A DNA stretch of 64,000 nucleotides from Cyclospora cayetanensis. Its lineage: Eukaryota > Apicomplexa > Conoidasida > Eucoccidiorida > Eimeriidae. Below are positions 11,593 through 22,798 of the stretch, piece by piece (the stretch's first letter is position 1; every line of letters starts with the position of its first letter). Both the position numbers and the translations under genes were made by a program. The stretch is taken from positions 1 to 64,000 of the forward strand of contig NW_020312105.1 of the NCBI RefSeq assembly GCF_002999335.1, in the 5' to 3' direction. The notes under the pieces are model-generated. The model was not told the DNA's origin. It made no database searches and saw only the letters and a program-made list of their open reading frames with translations.

Positions 11593-13099
11593 ATGAAGTC
11601 TTGTATTATCGCTGCCACCTTGTTTTGTTCCGTCTCAGGGTCCCGATCCCTGGAGGTTGGAGAAAATGTTCCCACCCCAGAAGAGTTCGCCGAGGCATTG
11701 TTTCGTCAGCTCAAAGTAATGCCATCTACAAAGTGCACATGCCAAGACGGCTACGCCTTCCGCGACGGGACCTGCGTTCGAAGTATCGAAACGGAAGCCG
11801 AAGTAAGAAATAATTGAAAATATTCTATGCAATATTCGGAAACAATCTAGATTAACTGCAGGGAATATGCCGTAGTGGAAAGATGGTGGATGGCTTGTGT
11901 ATCACTCCCGCTGCTCCAGTTCTGGAATGTCCCAATGGATACATCAACATCTGCAAGGCGAAGGACAGAGCAGAATCTCCATGTTGTGCAAAGGGCCATA
12001 CTGCTGAAAAGATAGCTAGGTGTAGAGAAGGGATGCAAAGCCAAGATGGTTACTGTACGAGCATTGTTGCCCACGAAGCCGTCACTGAATGCCCTGCTGG
12101 ATATGCACTTATCAACCACGGATTGCAATGCATCAAGCAGGAAAGAGGACAGGCTGCTGCCGCTTGTGTGGCTCCGGATGTACTCTCTGCCGAAGGAGAC
12201 TCTTGCCTGAGAACGATGCAGCAAGGCTACGAATACATTTGCCCTGACGAATACCAATGCATTGCTTATGCACACACGAAGAAGAAGTACAGTCCGGTTT
12301 GCTCTGCATGTGCCAAAACAACGGAGATGCAGCCACTCTGTGGATGCCCTGAGGGCCAAATAGAAGTGCAAGGCTACTGCTTTGAAGAAGACGTGTACGG
12401 CGTATGCCAGCGGCATCAGGGAATGCCACGAAAGCAGGCACCCTCGAAGCGACAACCCGTGAAGCCCACAAAAAAGGGTGAAGAAGCACCAGAACCCAGC
12501 TGCAGCCCAGTTGGACGCGTTTCATGCTCTTGCGAAGAATCCTATACTCTACACTGCACTAGCAACATATGCACCTGCATCAACAGAGAAATAATACCTG
12601 TTGTTCCAATATGCAGGGGGGAGCTCGACGAATCTGGAAAGTGCATGGCGCAAGTCAAGACGCCCCTGTTGTACACCTGTGCCGAAGGATTTACATGTGA
12701 CGTTGTGAACAAGAAAGGCCGCTGCCACTGCGTCCGCGTTGCAATAGCGGAGCCAAGTGCACGATGCGCTGCTGGAGAGCCACATAAGGGGAAGTGCATG
12801 GAGGTCGTTCGAGAGCAGAAGATTGTGGAGTGCCCTCAAGGATACAGTGAAACATGCTGTGATAACCACTGCTCGTGCACCAAGACGCACTTAGCCACGA
12901 GAGAAGTCAAGTGCGCGTCGGGAGCAGTCAGCATTCAAGGAGAATGCGTGTACGTGTCCCAACCCTCTCCAGGGTGCGAGGTGGTAAGTTTAGCAATCGA
13001 TCTTGTTGCTTTGTCAGCTTGAGAATACCGCTTCTTCAGGGAAAGCTTCGCGGAGGGGCATGCGTCGAGGAATATATGTCCCCACCACTGTGCGGATGA
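11593..13099 (+). CDS. Cysteine-rich oocyst wall protein-like (OWP/COWP family)
   Basis: A secreted protein that probably helps build the disulfide-crosslinked oocyst wall. Exons are 11593-11802, 11862-12983 and 13040-13099, all joined in phase 0, giving 463 residues. The start ATG opens a signal peptide (MKSCIIAATLFCSVSGSRS). The mature protein has about 47 cysteines, spaced in recurring modules of the type CPAGY...C...C or CPQGY...CC, with examples such as TECPAGYALINHGLQC, GCPEGQIEVQGYC and VECPQGYSETCC. This matches the type I repeats of Cryptosporidium COWPs and Toxoplasma/Eimeria OWPs. A charged Pro/Lys linker (around 12420-12500) splits the repeats into two blocks. Both introns are under 60 bases. 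The family is assigned on cysteine pattern; the exact orthologue is not clear, and such genes normally switch on in oocyst-forming stages. Confidence 0.82.
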
Positions 13100-13191
13100 A
13101 AGTGGTGTGAAATGCGCCGGGAGGGCGCTAAATGTAGCATAATCGCCCAGAACAAATCGCATAGATAAATCGCACTTTTGGCGAAGAACTA

Positions 13192-13407
13192 TTAAGAGGC
13201 AACGCCTCCTTTTTGATTATCGCTTCTCTGGGAATGGCGTTCAACTTCCCTTATAGCGTCGCGCTGCGATGTTAAACGATCGTGTAGATCGGGCTCAGAC
13301 ATGTCTGGACGCAACATCTTGTGCATAAGAATAGAACCCGCTGCAAACGATAGGAATCCAAGACCCAACGACCACAAATAGTCTCGAAGCCCTAGCCTAG
13401 CTGCCAT
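13192..13407 (-). CDS. Small single-span membrane protein (71 residues)
   Basis: An intronless frame starting MAARLGLRDYLWSLGLGF. It has one hydrophobic span (about residues 9-28) with small residues FLSFAAGSILMH, followed by a charged, helical C-terminal tail rich in Asp, Glu and Arg, ending GGVAS. Length, a basic N-terminus and one span resemble small accessory subunits of mitochondrial respiratory or ATP synthase complexes, but I recognise no named family and do not assign one. The ATG at 13405-13407 is preferred because the frame upstream of it looks non-coding. It faces the oocyst-wall-like gene tail to tail, with 92 bases between the stops. Confidence 0.55.
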   Translation of the reverse strand: MAARLGLRDYLWSLGLGFLSFAAGSILMHKMLRPDMSEPDLHDRLTSQRDAIREVERHSQRSDNQKGGVAS

Positions 13408-15889
13408 TCTGTAGACTTGCAGTGGAAGAATATGAGCACTGAACAATCTGAATGTTTAGCACATGCAGAATTCCTTGAAGGATTGCATAGGGAATAGTAA
13501 AAAACATATAACTGGAGGTAAACTGAAGAACATCGACGTTTGCTTTTGGTATTCCAGGGAGAACATAGAAGGTGCTTAGAAATCCGGTGCCAGTGGCTGC
13601 GTGTGCGCAGCCCTAGGGCCTGCTATTTAATAGTTCCCAACCATTATCTCTGTACTAGTATTTTTATCATGTCCTCTTTTACAATGATCTGATTCGTTGT
13701 GTTTACGGAAAGTAACTCCTTGATGTTCGCTTCTGTATTGGGACAGAAAAAGCAGGATGGGGGGCAGTTCGGTTTCTTTTACAAAAGGGGTGCACAGTGA
13801 TACCAAACAGAGTTATTAGAAACATTGCTATGATGCAGACTGTGAGTAGCCAGGTCTTTTAGACTTCGTTTCGATCGCTTTTGTGGCCCCCGTTGAAAAC
13901 TTCTTTGGGTACGAAAAGCTATTGACACCCTTTCTACAAACGGGTCCTCAATAGCTGGCGACAAGCATGGACATGTCTGAAGGGCATACACTTTCTGACT
14001 TGTTGGTTTGTGAGTGCGGCAGGCTTCTGTTAGTAGTATGTGTTGTATTGTCCTACATGTGCATGTGCTTAAATGGGTATGCATCTTGCTTGTACGCAAT
14101 CACGAAGACTGGTTACTGTTGCAGATCTACATTGCGAAAATGTGGTTGTGCGTTTTGATGCCTACAGACGTGAGGCGGTAAAACATATACATGAGTACTT
14201 CTGTAAATGTCTTAGTGCCCTGGAAAGTGATCTTCGTTACCAAGCATCTTGTAGCGCTCATCAGCATGACCATGAATGGCCGAAGTGTATTTGTTGAGAC
14301 GGGTTCACCAGTATTATTTTGCCCGTGCAGTGTTGCCTCATCTTTGCAACTCAAGAAAAATGATTAAAATAATCTCGTGAGGGCAATGGATGATTATACG
14401 GGGACGCTCTCTGAGAGTCTTGACCGTTTTCTGTACGCGGATAACACTCCTTCCCGAGTTCCATTGCCTGTATGCATTGAGTTTATTGTTTTCGGACGAA
14501 ACTAGGATAAGGCGACAGCTTTTTGAGGAAAACTATCCTCGAGATATCTGCGGGGCCAAACATATGGGCATTAGACAAGTCTTGCAGCAAATATATATAG
14601 GCATGCTTGGAGTCAGGTCGGGAAGCCGAGGTCTTGAGACCAGAATAATATGCATAGCCCTTTACAGATCTACTGCGGAGCGTTTTAGGCATTTCACGAG
14701 TTGGCCATATCGTGCGACCTACACTACAAAGCCAACGTGGTGCTGGATAGAATGATTCTGTGTTCCAAAGGGTCCCCCTAAGATTACCGTGAACATGCAC
14801 CCAAGCTCAAACACTCTCTCGATCCCCTCTCCAAAAACAATGCTCTGCAATGCATTGGCGAGCCAGCCTCAAGGCTCCCTGGTACATGCAGGGGTCCTGT
14901 GAAAATCCCACTAGCTACAGCCTCATGGCTTGCCATTGCAGACATTCAGCTCTCCTCCCTGAGGTTCTCTCAGCAGCACAGGCCTCTCAAACCTGAGAGC
15001 ATGAGCTGAAATAATGTGTGGCCTGTACTGTAACGAATAACGGTACCCTCATTAGACGCTGAACATGCTTTTGACTAAACGTTCGATAGTGATGAGAAAA
15101 AACAATTTTCAAACCTTGGCAGGCGCCAAGGTATCGGAGCCACTGTTTGCTGCAGTGCCCTATGAATTAGGGGAAAATGGGCATGAAGTAGTGTAAAAGC
15201 AAGCGTTACCCAAAGATCTTGTCAGGATGCCACACAATGTGAATGTCCACTAGACCAAACGGAGGTACAAAGCCACGTAGCACGCTGCTAGAATGTGGTT
15301 AGTATACAGGTCAGTTTGGATGCTGCTGCTCTGCAACCTCAATGCTATTGAGACTAAGACACCGCTATGGAGGAAGAGTGGTAAGTCAACCGCGACCACA
15401 GTATTTAGATGCAGCGGAATACTTTACATTAGCTTGCTTTGTACTACACCAGATTTGTATGTATATAAGACTTCGTAAAGAATTGACTAACAGTGTTGTC
15501 TGTTGGCTTGTCTCAATTTTTGCAAAGTAAGCTATGATAGTACGATAACGGCCAATGTTTTGCGCTAGTGGTTTTAGTGCTATATTCAAGGAGCTGAGAG
15601 TGCTTGGATGATTAGAAGGTGCAGCCACGAGCACGCTAGGTGTCCCCCTTCCCTCTTGTGGAAACCCTGACGGGTGTGGGCAAGATAAGAAACGACTTTA
15701 TCTGCAAAACATTCAATAAGGTTCTATTGGGTTTATATCGAGTCCGGAGGTAGTGTCCCTCTATAGAGACCCTAGATGGAGCGTTACACTCCGTAGCACC
15801 GCATGGTTCGATGCAGCTGTTACTCGCTATTTCATTGCTTGTGCATGCAGTGGGATGTCAGGCTTTCCTGGAGCATTCGTTTGATTCTA
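13408..15889. other. No recognised gene; left flank of the first retroelement
   Basis: About 2.5 kb with short open frames only and no domain motif. The right part should include the 5' end of the first Ty3/gypsy element. I looked for a matching long terminal repeat beyond 19.6 kb and could not identify one by eye. Confidence 0.45.
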
Positions 15890-16569
15890 ATCAAGTCACT
15901 AGTCAATTGCGGCGGAGGACTTCCGCGGAGACAGTATGGGGGGCATAACTCTTTGGCGTTGAAAATACTCGGTGGAACTACGCTGGTTAGTGCAGCAGCA
16001 GCCGGCCTGCAAGTTGAGGTGTACGCAGTAGCTCCGGTATAAGAGCATGATTTTCTGGCCGAAAAATGTATATGCATACGCCAGTGTTGCGTCGACCATA
16101 AAAATAGATGACAGTCAAAGGTTTTATCAGGCGGCCGGATATGTACCTTGCTTTGAACCCTCAAATGCAGAAACATGAGTGCTGGTCAAGTTATGTGTAA
16201 TGGAGGAGGAACCACTTCGTTCTGGCCTTATTACGGTACATGAAGCCTTCTGCCTACAAGCCCTGACTCATCGGTTCATGGCGACACAAGCACAACAACA
16301 AGTTTTGGGAGAACTCAGAAAGGCGAAGCAGGGAACTCTAACAATAGATTAAAGAGTTGCGAAATATGATAGTTTACGCTCACAAAAGCCGCCACGCTGT
16401 ACGAACAACTGCTTTATAAGTGGTTTACTTCATGTTTACCCGAAGGTCAATTCAGCGTTCATACAAATTCACAATAATTTCCAGGATTTCTTAGTGCTCC
16501 ATAGCATTAGATATTCAGCAGGTGGATCTGCTATTTGAGAGGACGGCTCAAACATGCATCCTGCTTGTT

Positions 16570-16743
16570 TATGCACTGACGAATTTTCTCAAACTCAAAT
16601 TTGCTGATGGGCGGCAGAACACAAGGACTAGCAAGGCTATTGCGGTCGAATGCCTCTTCCAGTCGGAGTTGGATCCTATTAGCATTGTCCGGGATTTCGA
16701 TACTGGATCCATAGAGCACAGTCTAGTTTTGGGCATGTCGTGA
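16570..16743 (+). pseudogene. Retropepsin-like fragment of copy 1
   Basis: The open frame reads FADGRQNTRTSKAIAVECLF and ends SIEHSLVLGMS. The shape is that of Ty3/gypsy proteases: a nucleic-acid-proximal (L/F)ADG turn, a strand, and the terminal hydrophobic (V/I)LGM motif. The catalytic DTG is not clearly visible in its usual place. The corresponding fragment in copy 2 (37566-37781) begins with a similar ANGRQDTR, supporting homology. Confidence 0.55.
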
Positions 16744-17696
16744 GATACCCAATTGGATTCACGCATGCAGCCACAGCTGCCCACTTTCAAGGCTGCTATT
16801 CCAGAACGTGACAGAATGAAGGCATCTTCTGGTCCCCTCAACAATGTTAATTCTCCCATGCTGGGCGGAGTAGTCTTACCTTTAGAAGGTAAGGCACAGT
16901 CTTTATGCGGGCGGCTCAGCAGCGCGGCAAGAGATGGTTCTGAACAAGCGACCCACCTTACTGGCTATGCAACTGGTTCTTTCAATAGAAAGAATTCAAT
17001 AGAGCTTTCGGGCGAGGTACGACAGGGATAGGCAAATATCAACAAGAAGTTAATTGATGTGCAGTTCTTTGGACATGCGGTGAGCAGCACGAACAACCAC
17101 TAGTCGTCCACTATACCGCATTGCATTGATCATCGAGTCAGCCTCAAGCTATGTTTCACGACACCGAGGCCCTCACCGCATGAATAAGAGACTGAACGCC
17201 GGGCGGATGAATCGTTGAAAAAAAGAGAAGCGCAGGGGTCGACCTACAATTTTGGGTGCAACTTCGTGTTGGTCCCAAAATCTTGTTGAGGTACGACACT
17301 ACTCCGCCCACCGTAGGAGATTGAGCGTTGTTGAGGAGGCCAGCAGGTACCTTCCTTTAAGCACTTCCTGGTCCAGCAGCTTAGAAATTGGGTAGCGGTG
17401 AATGCTTGCACGACTTCAATTGGGTAACTCTCGACGCCCAGAATTAGGTTATGGTGTGTGGAGCAGAAGCTCCAGATGCCTCATGTTTGGGGAGCTACTT
17501 GGCGAATTACATAAAAAATAATTAAACCAAAGTTTGAATTTGCAGACGCTTTCTCACAGAACCCCATTCATCATGGTGAACCGCACAAAAGGATGTTCCA
17601 CACTCCCATTCTCGCAGTCGAGGAGACCTGTGTGCTGGTTGGACGTGTTTAGGCCTTTTACGACCTGCAAATACAAGTTTACAGGGATTCTAATGA

Positions 17697-18211
17697 GTGC
17701 ATCAAGGAATGGTGGATGGGTCTATACATGGATTATGTCCAGTCTTCAGGCGAAACGCTAAACGGCACGTAAATCACCTACGGCGTGAAAGGCGCACAAT
17801 TTTTCGTCAGTACTTAAACAAGCTGGGCTCTGGAAACTCCGTGCTTCGGCTGCAACGATTGATCTCAAGGCGGCAATATAGAAGCAATCAAGTGTAGGTG
17901 CTTAACCATTCCTCACCTCAATGACATTGCAAAGCTCTATTGCATCTTATTACAGAAGCTTGAAATGTAGTCTTCCTCCGATCGCTGTTCCTTTGACTGG
18001 CCTATCAAAGAATGCGCAGTTGATGACAAGAACAGAGGAGGCAGATAGGGCAGTAAAAACGCTTATCTTCTGCCTCACAGCGCCTGAGCTACTTGACTGC
18101 TTGATTAGGAGCGTCACTGCTTCTTTACAATCGATCCATGGACGTACCAGTAAGGGCGTTACTCCCTCAACGAGTTACGGGTTCTCCAAAGCACTAAATT
18201 CTTGCTCGTGA
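17697..18211 (+). pseudogene. Reverse transcriptase thumb/connection fragment of copy 1
   Basis: Two frames carry RT remnants. The frame 17697-17897 resembles the segment after the catalytic palm (HLRRERRTIFRQYLNKL). The frame 17921-18211 has the connection motif SIASYYRSLKCSLPPIAVPL followed by TEEADRAVKTLIFCLTAPEL. This corresponds to the conserved YYRrFI...iA.PLt...W...AF..LK..L..aPvL block at the RT/RNase H junction of Ty3/gypsy elements. The catalytic YxDD palm motif was not found. The fragment is interrupted by stops. Confidence 0.7.
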
Positions 18212-18931
18212 CTTGCATTGATTTACCTTAATCGCGCATAGATATCCAATGCGGGAAAATACTATACGGTGTGATGGGGTGTGAAAAAAAATGCCGGCAC
18301 TATGTACATGGGGGCGTTTTGCTCTTTTTCAGACTGACCTTCAGGTTTTAAGGCATCTTACGAAGAAACTTTTGCGCTTAAAATTTCCCGAATTTGTTCG
18401 CTGACTTGGGTGCCTCCTGCAGTACGACTGTGCACTTAGGCACACTAAAGCCATCACCAACCTGGTCGCCGGCACGGTCTCAAGTCGCTCCCTAGGTTTA
18501 CTATTGTGCAGCGCAGCTACTCTTGTACGCGATATTCATGGCTTCTATCGAAATTGCGTGCATCGTACTTCTTTGACACCCGTGCATCCGCTACAATCGC
18601 CAAATGCAGAAAGGAAACGGGTTAAGCACTACTAGGCTGGGGTTAGCTTGCTGTGATTCACAAGAAAGAGAGGACTGATTCGCATGTACATTGATTTTGC
18701 TCCGCAGTCCCGTTTTGCCGTACGTTCTTTCAAGCCATGGCAAGATTCATGCTGCAGTGGAAAAGATCTCTTTGTTCTTCTGGTGGCGGGTGATCCGTCC
18801 CGCGGCAGAGGTGTATGTGCTGCCAAGCCTAGAACATCAGTAGCTGAAGGCTCGCTATCCTCTTAAACCTAAGCTTATGCAAAATCTCCTAGTTCCTGAA
18901 AAAACTTGAACTGATCTTACTACGAACGTTA

Positions 18932-19600
18932 TTGTTGGAATGCCGGAGTTCAACAATCAGGATAGCATCTACGCCCCCGTCAAAAGAGTCAGCAAGAATG
19001 CCCATTTTCTCCCTTGCTCTAGCAGTCTTACGGCTCAAGATGTCCCTACATGGCTCTAAGCCCTGGTCTACACGCGCTTTTGATTCCCCACGAGTTTCAT
19101 TACGGGTAGGAATCTAAAGTTCGTTGGCGCATTCTGGTGTGCCCGTGTTATTTGCCTGCACATTGACCACAATATGACCACTGCGAGCCACCCTGAGGCA
19201 CATGGACGGACAGAACTCACCATTCACACTCCTCTGCAGTATTTGCGACTTTGCATTCACACAAAAGTTCAGTATTTTGGCTTGTATTTTCCCTGTGCCA
19301 AGTGGGTTTCTAATACAACAGTGTACTTCTCTGCCTCTTGCTCCCCAGCATCCCTGGTCTACATTGAGGAAGCCTTTTCCTATTCAGGCCTGAGAATTGC
19401 GATCCAGGGTCATCAGCCCCTATCAGCAGCTGGCTAGTACACGCAAAACCAAGAGCGACTAGCACGGAACTGTGACAAGGTACGGTCGGCTGTGTGCCCC
19501 GACCCTGAAGACTTGGTCCTGGTGGATCAACATATTTTACGAGTTGCACCGAGGGTAACCAGACAAAAGGTGTTGCGGCCAGGTGGCTAAGAGATTTGCT
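18932..19600 (+). pseudogene. Integrase fragment of copy 1
   Basis: At 19160-19440 the frame reads HNMTTASHPEAHGRTELTIH, then LQYLRLCI, KVQYFGLYFPCAKWVSNTTV and SPASLVYIEEAF. This is the conserved TAYHPQTDGQTERvN...W...Lp.aefayN block of Ty3/gypsy integrases. A core remnant with an SKxAxF-like motif lies near 18.98 kb. A basic C-terminal tail, VAPRVTRQKVLRP, runs to about 19.59 kb. The nucleotide sequence is strikingly similar to copy 2 across 19137-19440, apart from small gaps. Confidence 0.8.
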
Positions 19601-19620
19601 ATCTTTTCAGTAAATGATGC

Positions 19621-21526
19621 CCTCTATCACTCTGTCGATATCTCCAAAGTTGGACTTGTTACAGAACTATCGATCTTGGCTACCTAAAGCGACTCCAAGC
19701 TTCTCAGTAATTAGCGGACTTCGCCGCGCATGCTTGTGACCCGTGGGAAGGAGGAGTCCGCTGATGCTCTGGCAGTTCTAGACCCTGAGAGCGCCTATGG
19801 CACAGTAGACAGGTGCCCTTAGTGATCTGGAGTGACGATGGAGGAATAGGTGCTTGTTTCTTTGCCTGCTAAAGAAGCTGCGACTCTGTTTGGCTGTCAG
19901 CACTAGTCTCCATGGACAATGGATTTCCCCGTTTAAGAGTGATTCAACTTACCTCCGTGCATATCATGCTTGAAAATAGCTACCGCCATCTATGGGTATT
20001 GCCTAAGAAGATGCCGCTTATTAATAAGGTGTTCTCTACACTCGGAGTTATGCGTAGGTGCTTTTAAGTATGCTGTCTTTATGTTCTTCTTTAAGCCTTA
20101 TTCGATTCTTGGAAATTGAATTTGCTGCGTGCATCGGCTACATTTTAATGCAAAGATTTCTCCAAGATATGCGATGCCACTATTGAACTAATGTCAAGTT
20201 TGACTCTACACATGTTAATTGTGTTCTTTTTCTGGTAACAGGAGGCTTGCACGATTGAGCGCCCCGATGACAGCAAACCATCCCACTGTAGAAGTCTTGT
20301 TGATTTGGTCCCTCTTTTGGCGTTGGCTAGTATGTGTGCCTTCTTTCCTGTGAATTTCTGTTTGCCGTTTGATGCACACTGGTTTTCTCATTTACACTGT
20401 TTTTGCATTTCTGTCTGCCTGTGGAGTGGTGAGAGGGCAGAACCTCCTCCGCTATCCTTAATGCGGCTTTTCAACACATACAATCGAACCATTAGGGTGT
20501 GTGCCACATATGGTGGTCAAGAGGTAGCGGGCTATAGCTAAACTTGAAAAGTTTTTGGTATACTAGCTATGTTCAGTAAGAACTCGCGAAGTTTTGATTG
20601 GCTGGGTTGTCTGTTCGTCCATGCTATTCATTGTAGCGTACATTTAGCTCGATACAAGAGGAGACAATGTTCTGTGCGTATGCAGTGGATGCTGTGAGTG
20701 ATAGTGAAAAGCTCGGGGGCTTTGATGGTGCAGGTACGCGCGCCTATTGTCAAGAACTCTGAGGAGCGCCAAAAGGGGTGAGAGACATGTTGAGAACGCC
20801 ACCTTCTATTATTCACGTGTTGTGTCTGGAGTGGTTTTCTTTAGAAGACCTGGTTGTGCGTTCCAGTCCTCAGTGTGCACGAGGCAAAGGCAGAGAAGCC
20901 TGCCGACATTGAGAGTGAATGTACCATGACTGCATAGGGAAAATGTTTGTAGAAAAAGGGATATGGACTTTTGCATACCATATGCTAGGAACTCACACGC
21001 ATGAGGAACTCTAACCAAACTGCAAGGGTGCCGCGTTACTCTAGAGTTGATTTATGGAAGTAGTCCTTGAAATGAAGGTGCCGCGGGCAGTTACCATAAC
21101 AATAATTAGCTCATGGCCGTCCGGTCGTTCTTTACCTTTTATGACTAATTGTTCCTCTTGTTGTTGGCTGGAGGGACTCGTGGCGTCGACTCTCAGCAGG
21201 CGGACCACGAGAACGACCTAGCGTGATCAGTCTTCTTGTGGTGCCCACCTCTACATCTCACGCTCGCGCTACCTTTTCGAAAATGCTTTCGGCGGCGTCA
21301 AAAGTGTGAGAAGGCAAACTTTCTTCCTCTAGCGTCAGACTCCAAGGCGGCCGAATGATCCAGGGCTGCCTGGCGACCGAGCCATCCCCGGCCCCGTGAG
21401 GGCAAAGATACTGAAGTGCAAATCCGATTCTGGAACAGCAGTTTTGCTCAATAAACTCTTCGATGGCTTGGTAAATTAAAGATTTCATTGTAGTTAACCT
21501 GGCGACTTGCTGATCTGGGGAGGCGT
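19621..21526. other. Intergenic; one weak minus-strand coding candidate
   Basis: No recognised gene. A minus-strand frame at 21258-21557 (99 codons, for example MKSLIYQAIEEFIEQNCCSR) has protein-like composition but no family match. It also overlaps the start of the secreted-protein gene on the other strand, so I do not call it. The left part may hold the 3' end of retroelement copy 1. Confidence 0.4.
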
Positions 21527-22798
21527 TTGCCGTGGCGATCCTCAGACGCCGACCCAACTGTGTCTGTTCGCTTTGTGCACTTGTTCATGGTCTCCCTTCC
21601 TCAAAGAATGGTCTTCTTACGAAAAAAATGGTCACAGAAGGTCCCTTCTTTGACCAGACTCTCTTTTAACGCCTCTCTCGTCCTCTGCGCAGTTTTCGCC
21701 CTGTTCTCGAATGTATCCGAAGCATTTGAGAAGTGGGAGAGGCCTTTAGGGTGGAACCCTCAGTACGGACCTCGGTATGTGGTATTCTGGGGGAACCCTG
21801 CCGGCCACAAAGATCCCTTTTTGGGCACCTGCACTTACGAGCATTACACAGCCACCCCGGTATCCACGAATCCCGCCCTCACGCCCTTCCAAGATTTCCA
21901 GATAGCCAAGCTATATGAAAGCGCTCAAAATAATGCAGGGGATTTACCTATGGCTCCCGCGGACTTGGCAAAGCTCAAAAACCTGCCTTATTACGAAGTT
22001 TCACCGGCTTTGCGATACTCGTTCCTTCCACCTGAAGCGCTGCCCTTCACTGGCATCCAGAACCCCCGTATGCTTATGAAGGCGGCAAAAGCAGTTGCCC
22101 TGGAGCTCGGGTGGAACTTTTTGTCTCGTTTAAAGAGTAATGAAGGGATTCATTCAGCATCCGTTGCCACCCAGCTGGAGTCCGAGGGCGCACGGCTCAT
22201 GGTGGTCGTATTGGGGATTCTGAAGGGAATGAAGCAGGGTACAGACCAGTTTTCTGAAGACACGTATGCAGGAAGCGCAGAGAAATTTTTGGAACTAGTT
22301 AAAGTGATCCGCAAACAAGCGGGTTGGGACTCCTCCAAATATATGTACTGGCTTGACGCGGCAAATCTCAAGAAAGATGGCGAGCCTTTGTACATCCCAG
22401 ACATGGAAGACTCTATGTGGAAACACTCCTTATACGTCCTGGAATCGGTATATCCAAGACATGAAGCGCCTTTTGGGGAGCTGGTCTCAAGGGGCGTCTT
22501 GTACAGAGACTGCACCCATTTCATGGCAAGCCAGGCAGGCCCAGCGATATCTGGAAAGCAGTTCCTTTGCAGAGACTCTTTCTTCGCACTAGCAGTTTCG
22601 CTCAAGGCAGGTATGGAGCAGCTGACCACAATTGTTTCCTCCAGAAGCCAAAAGTTGTTCACCCAAAGCTCGGAAAGGCTCTTAGCTCTTGTCACCGAAA
22701 AAGCGAAGGCTATTCAGCCCGAAAGCCCTTTCTACGTGGTTGCAGCAAAATTGCTGGTGCCTAAGGCTGGAGACCCTATATCAGAGTCTCATCTCTAA
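21527..22798 (+). CDS. Intronless secreted protein of unknown family
   Basis: A single open frame of 423 codons with balanced, non-repetitive composition. In-frame ATGs occur at 21527, 21587 and 21608. Starting at 21608 gives a classical signal peptide: basic MVFLRKKW, a hydrophobic ASLVLCAVFALF, and a likely cleavage after VSEA. The mature chain has an aromatic, Gly/Pro-rich front (FEKWERPLGWNPQYGPRYVV), then predicted helices, and only three cysteines (in GTCTYEHY, YRDCTHF and FLCRDSF). There is no second membrane span and no GPI-type tail. I recognise no family. It sits alone between the two dead retroelements and converges on the hydrolase gene. Secretion is inferred; function is unknown. 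Confidence 0.8.
   Translation: MPWRSSDADPTVSVRFVHLFMVSLPQRMVFLRKKWSQKVPSLTRLSFNASLVLCAVFALFSNVSEAFEKWERPLGWNPQYGPRYVVFWGNPAGHKDPFLGTCTYEHYTATPVSTNPALTPFQDFQIAKLYESAQNNAGDLPMAPADLAKLKNLPYYEVSPALRYSFLPPEALPFTGIQNPRMLMKAAKAVALELGWNFLSRLKSNEGIHSASVATQLESEGARLMVVVLGILKGMKQGTDQFSEDTYAGSAEKFLELVKVIRKQAGWDSSKYMYWLDAANLKKDGEPLYIPDMEDSMWKHSLYVLESVYPRHEAPFGELVSRGVLYRDCTHFMASQAGPAISGKQFLCRDSFFALAVSLKAGMEQLTTIVSSRSQKLFTQSSERLLALVTEKAKAIQPESPFYVVAAKLLVPKAGDPISESHL

Larger units (their letters stand above)
15890..19620 (+). mobile_element. Degenerate Ty3/gypsy LTR retrotransposon, copy 1
   Basis: A broken Gag-Pol element on the plus strand. In order I see Gag-like traces (15.95-16.35 kb, including ALTHRFMATQAQQQVLGEL), a retropepsin-like stretch (16.6-16.74 kb), reverse transcriptase remnants with the connection region (17.7-18.2 kb), an integrase core trace near 18.98-19.05 kb, and a well-preserved integrase segment at 19.14-19.44 kb. 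After that a C-terminal integrase trace (DLVLVDQHILRVAPR) ends near 19.6 kb. Protease-RT-integrase order fits Ty3/gypsy. Many stops and frame shifts show it is dead. A sister copy lies in opposite orientation at 34.85-39.0 kb. Boundaries are approximate because no terminal repeats, primer binding site or target duplication were found. Confidence 0.75.

Noticed and set aside
15640..15700. GC-rich patch weakly similar to 32.48-32.55 kb, considered as a terminal repeat
   Set aside because: The similarity is short and imperfect, and positions do not bracket either retroelement.
21258..21557. 99-codon minus-strand frame overlapping the secreted protein start
   Set aside because: Protein-like in places, but overlaps a much better gene and has no family match.
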